Shown here in pieces: positions 14,757 through 22,662 of a stretch of DNA of 28,030 nt; position 1 is the stretch's first letter, and every line of letters begins with the position of its first letter. The stretch is from positions 1 through 28,030 of the forward strand of contig JAUWZT010000009.1 in NCBI GenBank assembly GCA_030615145.1, read 5' to 3'. The stretch comes from Promethearchaeota archaeon. GTDB lineage: Archaea; Asgardarchaeota; Lokiarchaeia; Sigyniarchaeales; SOKP01. Below the pieces are notes generated by a model, which worked only from the letters and a program-made list of their open reading frames with translations, made no database searches and had not been told where the DNA came from. The position numbers and the translations under genes were made by a program.

Positions 14757-15380
14757 CTAGGCACCCCCTACCCAATTTTTGATTATTTTTACACCATCTA
14801 TTACATCATTAACCCAAGCATCCGCTCCTACATAATCGCAAACTCTCTGATCCGTCCTTTCTCCTCCAATTATGACTTTTACTTTTTCTCTTAAATTAGC
14901 ACTTGCAATTGTTTCTATAGCTTTCTTCATAGGCTCTATTGATAATGTAAGCAACCCACTCATACCTACAACAGGTGGTTTATGTTCTTTAATCGCATCT
15001 ACAAATTTCTGAGCGGGAACATCTACACCTAAATCAATAACCTCAAAACCTTCAGCTTTTAAGAAGTTTATTGCTATATCTTTCCCTATATTATGTATAT
15101 CCCCCTCTACTGTCCCTATGACTACCTTTCCCAAACTTTCAGTAGCAGATCCAACTAATTTTGGTATTAATAGTTCCATAGCTTCATTGAAAATCTCCCC
15201 TGCCATAATTAGGTCTGTTAAAAATATTGTATCGCCAGATCCTTTGCCTATCTCTGTCATACCTATTCTACATGCTTCCAAAATTTTGATGGGCTCTTCA
15301 CCAGCATCAATTTTTTCTTTTACTAATTTTAAAACCTTTTCTTCCTCTAAATTTGTAATTGCTTCAGATATTTCATTCAT
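14757..15380 (-). CDS. Corrinoid (B12-binding) methyl-carrier protein, MtbC/MttC-like
   Basis: The 207-residue protein has the two-domain build of methyltransferase cognate corrinoid proteins. Residues about 1-85 form the helical cap domain, and residues about 86-207 the Rossmann-like cobalamin-binding domain. The base-off/His-on motif D-x-H-x-x-G is seen as DIHNIG at 94-99, making His96 the likely lower cobalt ligand. A GMSGLLT segment follows near 139-145 and IIGG near 172. It carries a methyl group between a substrate methyltransferase and an acceptor methyltransferase. It is translationally linked to the downstream UroD-type gene. GAGGT lies about 9 bases before the ATG. The methyl donor cannot be read from sequence; no MttB- or MtbB-type gene is present in the window. 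Confidence 0.92.
   Translation of the reverse strand: MNEISEAITNLEEEKVLKLVKEKIDAGEEPIKILEACRIGMTEIGKGSGDTIFLTDLIMAGEIFNEAMELLIPKLVGSATESLGKVVIGTVEGDIHNIGKDIAINFLKAEGFEVIDLGVDVPAQKFVDAIKEHKPPVVGMSGLLTLSIEPMKKAIETIASANLREKVKVIIGGERTDQRVCDYVGADAWVNDVIDGVKIIKNWVGGA
14762..14768 (-). promoter_or_regulatory. Strong Shine-Dalgarno site deciding the start of the UroD-type gene
   Basis: The minus strand reads GGGGGTG inside the last codons of the corrinoid gene, 9 bases before the ATG at 14752. It is one of the strongest ribosome-binding sites in the window and argues against the GTG start that it overlaps. It also implies coupled translation of the two genes. Confidence 0.6.
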
Positions 15381-15458
15381 ACTTATTTTACCTCACTCTA
15401 AAATAATACTATAATACGAATAAAAGTATTACATTCAAATTTTTTTTTTAGTTTAATA

Positions 15459-15467
15459 TTTATAAAT
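15459..15467 (-). promoter_or_regulatory. Candidate TATA box for the corrinoid operon
   Basis: On the minus strand TTTATAAAT, preceded by CCTA, lies about 80 bases before the corrinoid ATG. The implied leader of roughly 50-60 bases contains a T-rich-strand tract and the inverted pair AATACT (15405-15410) and AGTATT (15425-15430), which might be an operator or weak hairpin. Confidence 0.4.
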
Positions 15468-15645
15468 AGGAAAATCAAAAATATAAATAAATAATTAAAT
15501 AGGAAACTTATCCTATTAAACACATTTTACCAGATTTGAATTCTAGTTAAACATTTATCAATATTCAATAAGCTTTGTATAGAAATTGAAGATATTTCCC
15601 CCAATATCGAGTTTTTTTGAAACTTTTTCAGGAGAATATTCAAGC

Positions 15646-15984
15646 TTAGTATTCACGCCAAGTATATTTACACTTAACGCATCTAAAAAAAGATGTACTT
15701 GGTTCGTCAGCACTTCGAGTTTGTTCTTGCCAAGCCTCCGCTTCTCTATGGCCGCATTTTGGACAATCCTGCTTAACTTTTAGAAGGACAGAAATTTTAT
15801 CTTCTTCTGAAACAATAATTAGATTTTTTTCTAAAGCTTCTTTTTTTCTGTTAATCGTCTCGTTAATTTCTTCTATGTTTTGCTCTAATTCTTGTTGATA
15901 ACCACACTTACAAACTAAAGTTGATTTTCCATCCAAAACTTCTTTACGTAAAAGACTTGAACATTCCGGACAAAATTCGACCAT
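15646..15984 (-). CDS. tfs: Transcription factor S (TFIIS-like RNA cleavage factor)
   Basis: TFS rescues backtracked RNA polymerase by stimulating cleavage of the nascent RNA. The 112-residue protein has an N-terminal zinc ribbon (CPECSSLLRKE, then CKCGYQ) and a C-terminal TFIIS-type ribbon (CPKCGHREAEAW, then FFRCVKCKYTW). The catalytic acidic loop RSADEPSTSF with its Asp-Glu pair is intact, which supports true cleavage activity rather than an inhibitory paralogue. The ATG at 15984 is chosen; a GTG three codons upstream is possible. It is followed after 265 AT-rich bases by the corrinoid gene and preceded by the OB-fold gene on the same strand. Confidence 0.95.
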   Translation of the reverse strand: MVEFCPECSSLLRKEVLDGKSTLVCKCGYQQELEQNIEEINETINRKKEALEKNLIIVSEEDKISVLLKVKQDCPKCGHREAEAWQEQTRSADEPSTSFFRCVKCKYTWREY

Positions 15985-16160
15985 TTTAATCACAGTAAAA
16001 CTTGATGTTGTTCCTTAACTTTTCTAAATAAGCACATCTAATAAAATTTTTGCTTTTAAAAGATTAACAACTATAAGAAATTAGAAATTAACTAATTCTA
16101 ACAAGTTTGCTATATTTTGTATTGAAAATCAGAACCATTTTAGATAGTTTATAGTCAAAA

Positions 16161-16484
16161 TTAAACTAATTTTAACTCTTTTTTAATTTCATACAGCTTT
16201 AGATAATATTCAAAGTTAAGATTACTCTTATCTTGTATAATTTCGGCTTCTACTTCCTTTTCTCCTTCTAGCTTAAAGTTTAACTTACCAATGACGTTAA
16301 TTAGATTATTTTTTTGAAAAGAATATTCAACTGCTTGTATATCGACTTTTATTTCTTCAGTTTTATCGTTCAAAATAATGTAATCATTTTCAACGATATC
16401 TTTAACGTAGCCCGTTATTTGAATTCGAATATCGGAGTTTTTTATATCTTTAATCGTCCTCTGAATTGCAGCGTCGCGAACCAT
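16161..16484 (-). CDS. Small single OB-fold protein, possibly RPA/RpaC-like
   Basis: The 107-residue protein looks like a single OB-fold: an initial helix, then strands RIQITGYVKDIVENDYIILND, an EEIKVDI strand and a NLINVIGKLNFK strand, followed by a helical C-terminus. That layout is shared with the small subunits of RPA-type complexes and with other single-stranded DNA or RNA binders. It has no diagnostic catalytic or zinc residues. It is divergent from pcna across 174 bases, and the following genes on the other side are primase and GINS, so a part in replication is plausible but unproven. Confidence 0.6.
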   Translation of the reverse strand: MVRDAAIQRTIKDIKNSDIRIQITGYVKDIVENDYIILNDKTEEIKVDIQAVEYSFQKNNLINVIGKLNFKLEGEKEVEAEIIQDKSNLNFEYYLKLYEIKKELKLV

Positions 16485-16505
16485 TTTATTATGAATTTTT
16501 TTTTT

Positions 16506-16515
16506 GTTTATATAG
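16506..16515 (-). promoter_or_regulatory. Candidate TATA box for the OB-fold gene
   Basis: The minus strand reads CTATATAAAC with its centre about 26 bases before the ATG at 16484. The position predicts a leaderless transcript. Confidence 0.5.
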
Positions 16516-16592
16516 ATCTAAAAATTTATGGGGGCTATAAATAATTAATTCAAAAATTACAAATAAGTATTATTAAAGGTCTAATACTGAAT

Positions 16593-16630
16593 TTTATAAA
16601 TATTGTCAATAAAACAATATTATTATAAAA
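16593..16630 (+). promoter_or_regulatory. Candidate TATA boxes for pcna
   Basis: Two AT boxes precede pcna: TTTATAAAT at 16593-16601 and ATTATAAAA at 16622-16630, 66 and 37 bases before the ATG as counted from their starts. Either could drive the pcna-priL-priS-gins51 transcript. A third, TATAAATAA at 16536-16544, is further away. Confidence 0.4.
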
Positions 16631-16658
16631 TAGCAATCAATAAAAGTACTGATTAAAT

Positions 16659-17462
16659 ATGTCATTTACTCTTAAGTTAGATAATAGTAGGATATTGAAG
16701 GTAATAACAGAAACACTTTCAAGTATTATTGATGAAACTGAGTTTAAAGTTACTCCTAAGGAATTTATTATTACAGCAATGGATCCAAGTCGAATTTGTC
16801 TGTTAAAATTGGCTATAAAAAAAGAAAGTTTTGACGATTATAATTGTAGCAAGGAAACTAAAATTGGCCTAAATTTAGACGATTTAGATAAAATACTGAA
16901 GAGAAGTGCCTCTAACGACTCTCTTGAGATTGATTTTAAAGAGACCGACCAAAAAATCAAAATAAAAATGGAAAGAGAAGGAAAAAGTCGCTCACGAACT
17001 TTCAGTTTAGCTTTAATAGATCTTGATAGGGAAGATATTCCTATGGATAACTTGTTAAAAATCGAGTACCCGGCTAAATGGGTTATAGATACGGATTTTC
17101 TTATAGAAGCAATAAAAGACGCTGAAATTTATTCGGAAATACTTAATATGAAAGCTGTTAAAGATGAAGGATTAGTTTTTAGCTCAACGGGACAAATCGG
17201 TGAAATGGAGTATAGTATTAGCAAAGATGATTTGATTCAGAGTGAGATCGAGGAAACTTGTAGTGGAGCGTATAGTCTTACCTTTTTGAAAGCAATTTTA
17301 AAAATGGCTCCGATAACTGAAAAACTAGAGGTATCTTTAAAAACAGATCACCCTTTAAAAATGATTTTTGGTCTTTTAGAGGGAGGTGAATTAAACTATT
17401 TCCTCGCGCCTCGTGTTGAAGAAGCTGACTTTGACGACGACGACGATATGGATGAATTCTAA
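16659..17462 (+). CDS. pcna: Sliding clamp PCNA, with acidic C-terminal tail
   Basis: PCNA is the ring-shaped processivity factor of DNA polymerase and a docking site for repair enzymes. The 267-residue product shows the family body: FKVTPKEFIITAMDPSR near residues 29-45, the interdomain connector with LALIDLDREDIPMDNL, and the C-terminal FLAPRVEE that ends typical clamps. Archaeal clamps usually stop near residue 250. This one adds about 13 residues dominated by aspartate, including a run of five. The gene heads a replication block: priL starts 50 bases after its stop. A single homotrimeric clamp is likely, as no second copy is seen here. Confidence 0.97.
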   Translation: MSFTLKLDNSRILKVITETLSSIIDETEFKVTPKEFIITAMDPSRICLLKLAIKKESFDDYNCSKETKIGLNLDDLDKILKRSASNDSLEIDFKETDQKIKIKMEREGKSRSRTFSLALIDLDREDIPMDNLLKIEYPAKWVIDTDFLIEAIKDAEIYSEILNMKAVKDEGLVFSSTGQIGEMEYSISKDDLIQSEIEETCSGAYSLTFLKAILKMAPITEKLEVSLKTDHPLKMIFGLLEGGELNYFLAPRVEEADFDDDDDMDEF

Positions 17463-17512
17463 GATTTTTCCACCAATTTTTTTGAAAACGATAATAAACC
17501 AATTAACTCTTT

Positions 17513-18802
17513 GTGGTTAAATCGGAAAAACACCTATATCAATTATATGTACTTATTTTATATTTAAAAAGTAGGGTAAGAGAGGCTTTGAGCATACCAA
17601 CTGATTTAGTAAACCGTTATCCTTGGCTTCCTTCTTTAAAACGTCTTTATTCTGATATTGCTGATAAACGCCCTTCTGAATTTATTTCTGATATTTTTTC
17701 CAAAAGCGATAGTAAGCAAATTTCTGAACACATTCTTACAATTTTCGAATCTGCTTTCAATAATTTGGAAGATATCCCGAACCTAAAGGACGAAAACTTG
17801 TCTATCCAAGTATATATTTTGCTTAATATTTTAGTTTATACCCTAGATAATAAGTTAATAACAAATAGAATCGCTAATTTGTATTCTAAGGATGCTTATA
17901 GCAAGATGAAACAAGATAACAGCGAATCGGACCTTTACGATATATGTATAGACTTGGAATTGAGAGTTAATTTTTATGATACCCCCATTAGATATGGGAA
18001 TAAAATGTTAAAAGATATTCGTGAAAAACAAGTAACTAACTTTACTATTTACTATATTGATTATCTTAAACTTGCTTCAAATTTAAGGGACGAATATAGA
18101 AAACTAGCCCATAATCCATTACAAAATGGCTATGTGTATATTCAGAATAGAAATTTAATGCGTTTGATACAAGAGTATGTTAGAAATAAAATCCTTATTG
18201 AAGAAACGGAAGATAAAGCCTCATTAAAATCATTTCTTGAAGAAGTTCTTAAAATTCAAGAATTTAAAGAACTATATGAAAAAATCAATAGTATTTGGGC
18301 AAAGAGAAAAGAAGATTTTGATTTTACATTTAAAATCGATATTACTGGTAAAGCTGATATTCTGAAGCTTTATCCTCCGTGTGTAAAAGAAATCTTAAAA
18401 AAAGCTGGAGAAGGACAAAATTTAGTGCATCATGAACGACTTTTTATAGTGTGGTTTTTACTCGCTTTAGATTATCCAGTTGAAAAGGTTGTAGATGTTT
18501 TTTCCACTTTACCTGATTTTGATAGAGAAAAGACCAATTATCAAGTAGAATATGCAAAGAAAAAAAAATACGTTCCATATCAGTGTTCTACTTTACAATC
18601 AATTAATCTTTGTATGAAAGAGAAATATAAAGATAAACTGTGTCAAGAAGGATACGGTTCAAAAGAACCATCTGAGAGAAAAAAGTTAAAACATCCTTTA
18701 GCGTATGTCAGGATAAAACAATACAGAGATGAGAAAGAAGAAAAATACCTTAAAAATAAGGCAAAAAGAGAACTGGAGGAATCACAGAAGCAAAATGGTT
18801 GA
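17513..18802 (+). CDS. priL: DNA primase large subunit PriL
   Basis: PriL binds the small subunit and helps primer initiation and length control. The 429-residue product has the helical N-terminal domain and the C-terminal 4Fe-4S domain. The four cluster cysteines are at residues 290 (PPCVKE), 358 (YQCSTL), 367 (NLCMK) and 377 (KLCQE), with QVEYAKKKKYVPY between the first two, as expected. The start is GTG at 17513. The end overlaps priS by 8 bases (ATGGTTGA), which implies coupled translation and fits a 1:1 complex. Confidence 0.95.
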   Translation: MVKSEKHLYQLYVLILYLKSRVREALSIPTDLVNRYPWLPSLKRLYSDIADKRPSEFISDIFSKSDSKQISEHILTIFESAFNNLEDIPNLKDENLSIQVYILLNILVYTLDNKLITNRIANLYSKDAYSKMKQDNSESDLYDICIDLELRVNFYDTPIRYGNKMLKDIREKQVTNFTIYYIDYLKLASNLRDEYRKLAHNPLQNGYVYIQNRNLMRLIQEYVRNKILIEETEDKASLKSFLEEVLKIQEFKELYEKINSIWAKRKEDFDFTFKIDITGKADILKLYPPCVKEILKKAGEGQNLVHHERLFIVWFLLALDYPVEKVVDVFSTLPDFDREKTNYQVEYAKKKKYVPYQCSTLQSINLCMKEKYKDKLCQEGYGSKEPSERKKLKHPLAYVRIKQYRDEKEEKYLKNKAKRELEESQKQNG

Positions 18803-20078
18803 ATACACATATCTAAAAAGGTTATTCCAAGCCTATTACCAAGAAAAACAATTTGATCTCCTTAAAGTAAGTTCTTTCAACTTAAGGGAATTTGGTTTAA
18901 TCCCTTGGGAAAAAAAAGTTTTTATGAAGAGACATATGAGTTTTGATAACCTGGATAATCTAAGAAATTATTTGATAAAGGATGCTCCAAGACACTTATA
19001 TTCCAGTGGTTCACTTTATCTAAAACCTGATGCACAAGATATGAATAATAAAGAGTACCGAGGGTGTGATTTTATTATTGATATTGATGTCGATCACTTC
19101 TATACTCCATGTAAAGATCAACACGATCTATGGACTTGTAAAGATTGTGGAAATGAGGGAACCGGTATGCCGAAAATTTGCCCAAAATGTAAGGGTTCAA
19201 AGTTTACTAAAGTCAGTTGGGTGTGTGATCAATGTTTAGATGCTGCTAAAAACGAGATTACTAAATTAGTTTCTAATTATCTTAGCCCCGATTTTGGAAT
19301 TGAAGAAAAAGATATGAAAATTGCGTTTTCAGGTCACAGAGGATATCACCTTAAAATTGAAAGTGAAGAGCTTAGAAAACTCACTAGTGAGGAAAGGAGA
19401 GAAATTGTAGATTACCTCACCGGAGAAAATATAAATTTTGAAATTTTAGGATTAAATGAAAGATCTAACATAATCTACGGACTGCTGGTGGAAAACACTG
19501 GATGGTCCCAAAAAATAATGAATAAAGTTATTGAAGTATTAAAACAGCCTAAAAATATAGTAAAAAATATGCTTTTAAATGAAAATTTATTTGGTTTCAC
19601 GCCATTTTATGTTAGGAGCTTTTTAAACTATAAAGATGATTTCTTAGAGCTAATTACTAAAGGAGAAAGAAATATTTGGGCTATTGAAGGCTTTGGTTTA
19701 ACTAATTGGAAGAAACTCCTAAGAGGAATTGTTAAACAAATAGGAGTTGAATTAGACGAGCCGGTATCAATAGATATACATCGACTCATACGATATCCTG
19801 GATCGTTACATGGAAAAACAGGATTTAAAGTTCAAGAAATTGAATTAAATGAACTTGACGATTTTAACCCTTTAGATGAATATAATGAGAAATTAGATCC
19901 AATCGTGTTTAAAAGTAAAAAAAAATTGACCCAAAAATTAGAAATAGTGGAAAATAAATTACCAATCACTAAAATCAAAGGTGAATCGTTTGGTCCCTAT
20001 GTCAAAGGTGAAAAAATAGAAGTTCCTCACCACATTGCAGTATTTTTATTATGTAAAGAAGTTGCTAAAACTATTTAA
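18795..20078 (+). CDS. priS: DNA primase small catalytic subunit PriS
   Basis: PriS synthesises RNA or DNA primers at the replication fork. The ATG at 18795 gives 427 residues; an upstream ATG in the same frame lies inside priL and would add a basic stretch foreign to the family. The catalytic acidic motif FIIDIDVDH has Asp96 and Asp98. SGHRGYH is at 179-185 and the nucleotide-binding IRYPGSLHGKTGF segment is near 336-348. Between residues 106 and 147 there are seven cysteines (C106, 115, 118, 129, 132, 144, 147), which suggests a larger zinc region than the simple knuckle of many primases. It overlaps priL by 8 bases and is followed by gins51. Confidence 0.95.
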   Translation: MVEYTYLKRLFQAYYQEKQFDLLKVSSFNLREFGLIPWEKKVFMKRHMSFDNLDNLRNYLIKDAPRHLYSSGSLYLKPDAQDMNNKEYRGCDFIIDIDVDHFYTPCKDQHDLWTCKDCGNEGTGMPKICPKCKGSKFTKVSWVCDQCLDAAKNEITKLVSNYLSPDFGIEEKDMKIAFSGHRGYHLKIESEELRKLTSEERREIVDYLTGENINFEILGLNERSNIIYGLLVENTGWSQKIMNKVIEVLKQPKNIVKNMLLNENLFGFTPFYVRSFLNYKDDFLELITKGERNIWAIEGFGLTNWKKLLRGIVKQIGVELDEPVSIDIHRLIRYPGSLHGKTGFKVQEIELNELDDFNPLDEYNEKLDPIVFKSKKKLTQKLEIVENKLPITKIKGESFGPYVKGEKIEVPHHIAVFLLCKEVAKTI

Positions 20079-20132
20079 GTTAAAATATAATTAGGTAATA
20101 TCCTTCATTATATAATAGATTTAAAAATTTTG

Positions 20133-20828
20133 ATGTTCATGAATTTAAAAGCTGATTACAAGAGACTTTATCAACATTGGCTTAAGGAATTTGAACAACC
20201 GACCTTAACACACTTAACTCAAGAGGATTTTAGTTATTTTAGTAAAACTTTTAATTATTTCAAGAAATTTGAGTTAGAAGATAAACAAGAAGTTAAACTT
20301 CAATTATTAGATTCATACAAAGAGAATTTTAATTTTTTATTTACTGATTTCTTAAAAATTCGAGAGTTAAAATTATTAAATGCGGCTTTAACACTTCAGG
20401 AGATTGATTTTAAGGACGTTATAGAAGCAGAGAAACTATTCTATCAAAATTTAATTAGTTCCATCAAAGGGTTTAAAAAGCTTAAGAAAATCTCTTTATA
20501 CGACGATACCGAGTCACTAGAATTGGAAGAAATTTTTGAAAAAGAAAATGTTATAGTTGAGTCTACACCAGTAGAAAAAGTCAAAGATGACGAAAAAATG
20601 ATCGTTCCTATTGATGACATTTCAGAAAAATCAAAACCAATTCAAACTAAACAATTAGCTCAATATAAATACACTCTCATTCGATTTACCAGCCCTTCCC
20701 CTCCCCTAGTTGGAATCGATGGATTAAATTATGGACCTTTTCAGGAAAATGATATTGCTAATTTACCATACAAAAACGCGAAAATTCTTATTTATGAGAA
20801 ATTCGCAGAAAAAATTGATATAACTTAG
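20133..20828 (+). CDS. gins51: GINS complex subunit Gins51 (Gins15)
   Basis: GINS bridges the MCM helicase and Cdc45/RecJ-like protein in the archaeal CMG complex. The 231-residue protein has a helical A-domain at about 1-120, a charged linker with acidic and lysine-rich segments, and a small beta B-domain at the C-terminus ending VGIDGLNYGPFQENDIANLP and YEKFAEKI. An A-then-B order marks the Gins51 (Sld5/Psf1-like) type. The ATG at 20133 is used; a TTG directly before it is also open. It lies 54 bases after priS, a common archaeal arrangement, and its end overlaps the convergent nop10 by 4 bases. Confidence 0.88.
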   Translation: MFMNLKADYKRLYQHWLKEFEQPTLTHLTQEDFSYFSKTFNYFKKFELEDKQEVKLQLLDSYKENFNFLFTDFLKIRELKLLNAALTLQEIDFKDVIEAEKLFYQNLISSIKGFKKLKKISLYDDTESLELEEIFEKENVIVESTPVEKVKDDEKMIVPIDDISEKSKPIQTKQLAQYKYTLIRFTSPSPPLVGIDGLNYGPFQENDIANLPYKNAKILIYEKFAEKIDIT

Positions 20829-21016
20829 CTTTTTTCAAACCTTTTCTTAAATTCCTCTTTAAAATATATAATGCGATATTTCCCATACTTATCGATTAAA
20901 GAAAATTTTGGCGGTTTAGGGTTAATCAATTTTCCACCGCAATATCTACATTTAGATTCTGGATTAATCAATCCATATCTACTGCAATCACTACATTTTT
21001 GGAGGTATTTTGTCAT
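20825..21016 (-). CDS. nop10: H/ACA RNP protein Nop10
   Basis: Nop10 is a core protein of the H/ACA guide RNP that makes pseudouridine in rRNA, bound to Cbf5. The 63-residue product has the zinc ribbon CSDCSRYGLI...CRYCGGKL and the conserved basic-proline NPKPPKFSLIDKYGKYR segment. Length and order are standard. It lies 30 bases after aIF2-alpha in the same operon, as in many archaea. Confidence 0.96.
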   Translation of the reverse strand: MTKYLQKCSDCSRYGLINPESKCRYCGGKLINPKPPKFSLIDKYGKYRIIYFKEEFKKRFEKS

Positions 21017-21046
21017 CTTTATTACAAATTTCTGTTTATTTAGGTA

Positions 21047-21871
21047 TTAATCTCGTATAAACTCAAATTTTCCGTTATTTTGTAGTGTTACGTTCTCAAG
21101 AACCTCTAGTATATCTGATAGGATATTTTCTGCGTCTAGATAATCTTTAGAGACTATTTCTAATCTATAAAACGGTGCACCGATATAAGATAAAGTTAAC
21201 TTTCTCGTCTCCATTGGAGCTTTAATTACATTTATAACTTTATTCAATGTATCTTTAATTTTGTCTATGCCATCTCCGCTTGTGTTAACAAGTTTTAATT
21301 TTCCAATTATGCTTACTGTGGAGACCTCAACGTTCTCATCAACAATTTTCAAGAATGCTTGTTTGACATCTTCGGGAATGTTTTCAAGATCATCCAAAAT
21401 CTCATTCCCCTCTTCTTTAAGAGCTTCAACAGCTTCTTGGTAAAAATCAAACTGTTCTTTTATAGGCCAGCCAATGAGTTCATACGCTTCTCCCATACTT
21501 ATATCAATACCCTCTGTTTCCGTTAAAAACTGTAGTAAATTTTCGTATTTATTCGCGTATTTATGTTCTTTTACTATTAGAGCTTTTTGGGCAGAATTTA
21601 CGCGTCTTAAAGATAAATCAATCTGTCCTTTATCAGGAACAACTTTTACAACTCTTAATACGATTCTTTGGTTTATTCTCACTATGCTCCTAATGTTTTT
21701 AACCCATCTACTCGAAATCTCACTAATATGTATCATTCCTCTTGCGCATTCTTCTGAAGGTAAGCCATCGTAATCAGGTAAATCCACGTAAATATACTGG
21801 TGTTGAATGTCAACAACACGACCCATAATAAAAGCACCTTCTCGAGGGAACGGGAATTTATTCTTTACCAT
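21047..21871 (-). CDS. eif2a: Translation initiation factor aIF2 alpha subunit
   Basis: This is the alpha subunit of the heterotrimer that brings initiator tRNA to the ribosome. The 274-residue product has an N-terminal S1 domain (residues about 10-85, EGAFIMGRVVDIQ to GQIDLSLRRVN), a central helical domain, and a C-terminal alpha/beta domain that binds the gamma subunit and tRNA. The loop equivalent to the eukaryotic regulatory phosphorylation site reads SEISSRWVKNI with serines at 53 and 54; whether it is phosphorylated is unknown. nop10 follows in the same operon. The usual upstream partners rpl44e and rps27e are displaced to 10.1 kb. Confidence 0.96.
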   Translation of the reverse strand: MVKNKFPFPREGAFIMGRVVDIQHQYIYVDLPDYDGLPSEECARGMIHISEISSRWVKNIRSIVRINQRIVLRVVKVVPDKGQIDLSLRRVNSAQKALIVKEHKYANKYENLLQFLTETEGIDISMGEAYELIGWPIKEQFDFYQEAVEALKEEGNEILDDLENIPEDVKQAFLKIVDENVEVSTVSIIGKLKLVNTSGDGIDKIKDTLNKVINVIKAPMETRKLTLSYIGAPFYRLEIVSKDYLDAENILSDILEVLENVTLQNNGKFEFIRD

Positions 21872-22061
21872 ATTATCTATCAGATTTTTTGAATATTATT
21901 TTGATTTATAATAGTTAATTAACAAATTATGACTTTTTACTTTTATTAAAAAGATTATTTTTTTATCTTTTCTTTTCAAATATATCTTAAATATAATTTA
22001 AAACTGTTCCTTAAGTGATCTAAAAATACCTAACTGGGTCGTTCATAATAAGTGGGCAAAA

Positions 22062-22502
22062 ATGGCGGGAATAGACGAATTAATCGCGAATGTCGTCGAT
22101 AGGAACATCGACTACGGGACTACTTGGGCGTTTAATTCTAATAATAACGACCCTAGCAACGACGACGAAAGCGTTATCGTCAAACAACTAAAGTTCTTTC
22201 ATCAAAAAGATTTAGAAAAAAATTTTAGCGATAAGAACTTGTATGTAAAAGCTTTTTACTTACATCACCTGTTAGATTATTTTAGAGAAACTCGCTTTGA
22301 TATTTACGATATTGACCTAATTTTTGATAAATTCCTACAAGAAAAAGTTAAAACTCAAATAGTAAATAACAAAGGAAAAGAAATCAATTTCCAAATAGAA
22401 ATTCACCAAATTTTCGATCTTTTAAAAAAAAATAAAAGAGAATTATATTCCGATCTAAGAGGGGAATACCTAACAAGGTTAGATAATAAAAAGGAACAAT
22501 GA
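22062..22502 (+). CDS. Unrecognised 146-residue protein upstream of EF-1alpha
   Basis: I do not recognise this protein. The N-terminal 45 residues are rich in Asp and Asn (NSNNNDPSNDDES); the rest is mostly predicted helix with many aromatic and charged residues (YVKAFYLHHLLDYFRETRFD). No cysteines, signal peptide or membrane segment are visible. The first codons use many C- and G-ending forms (gac, gtc, atc, gcg), as EF-1alpha does and unlike the AT-rich orphan genes here, which suggests selection for strong expression. It is divergent from aIF2-alpha and 160 bases upstream of EF-1alpha on the same strand. It could be a translation-linked factor, but this is only a guess from position and codon choice. 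Confidence 0.75.
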   Translation: MAGIDELIANVVDRNIDYGTTWAFNSNNNDPSNDDESVIVKQLKFFHQKDLEKNFSDKNLYVKAFYLHHLLDYFRETRFDIYDIDLIFDKFLQEKVKTQIVNNKGKEINFQIEIHQIFDLLKKNKRELYSDLRGEYLTRLDNKKEQ

Positions 22503-22567
22503 ATTTATGAAATAGTACTTTAACCAAGTGCTTCCCTCAGAAATATAACTTTAATTTATAGTAAAAA

Positions 22568-22576
22568 ATATATATT
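22568..22576 (+). promoter_or_regulatory. Candidate TATA box for EF-1alpha
   Basis: AATATATAT, preceded by an A-run, lies about 90 bases before the EF-1alpha ATG, giving a leader of roughly 60 bases. The region also has other AT boxes, so the call is tentative. Confidence 0.35.
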
Positions 22577-22662
22577 CGATATCATTAAGGTTTATTATCA
22601 TTTAATCTAAAAATGTACAATTCAAAATTAATTCTTAAAAAAAGTTAGGAAATTGATTAAAA

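Noticed and set aside
15118..15414. Plus-strand frame opposite the corrinoid gene
   Set aside because: It is a serine-rich antisense shadow of a clearly conserved protein.
18729..18794. Earlier ATG for priS inside priL
   Set aside because: The added residues are a basic stretch created by overlap with priL; the 18795 ATG gives the family start and an 8-base coupled overlap.
21474..21773. Plus-strand frame opposite aIF2-alpha
   Set aside because: It lies wholly inside a certain gene on the other strand and has no recognisable motif.
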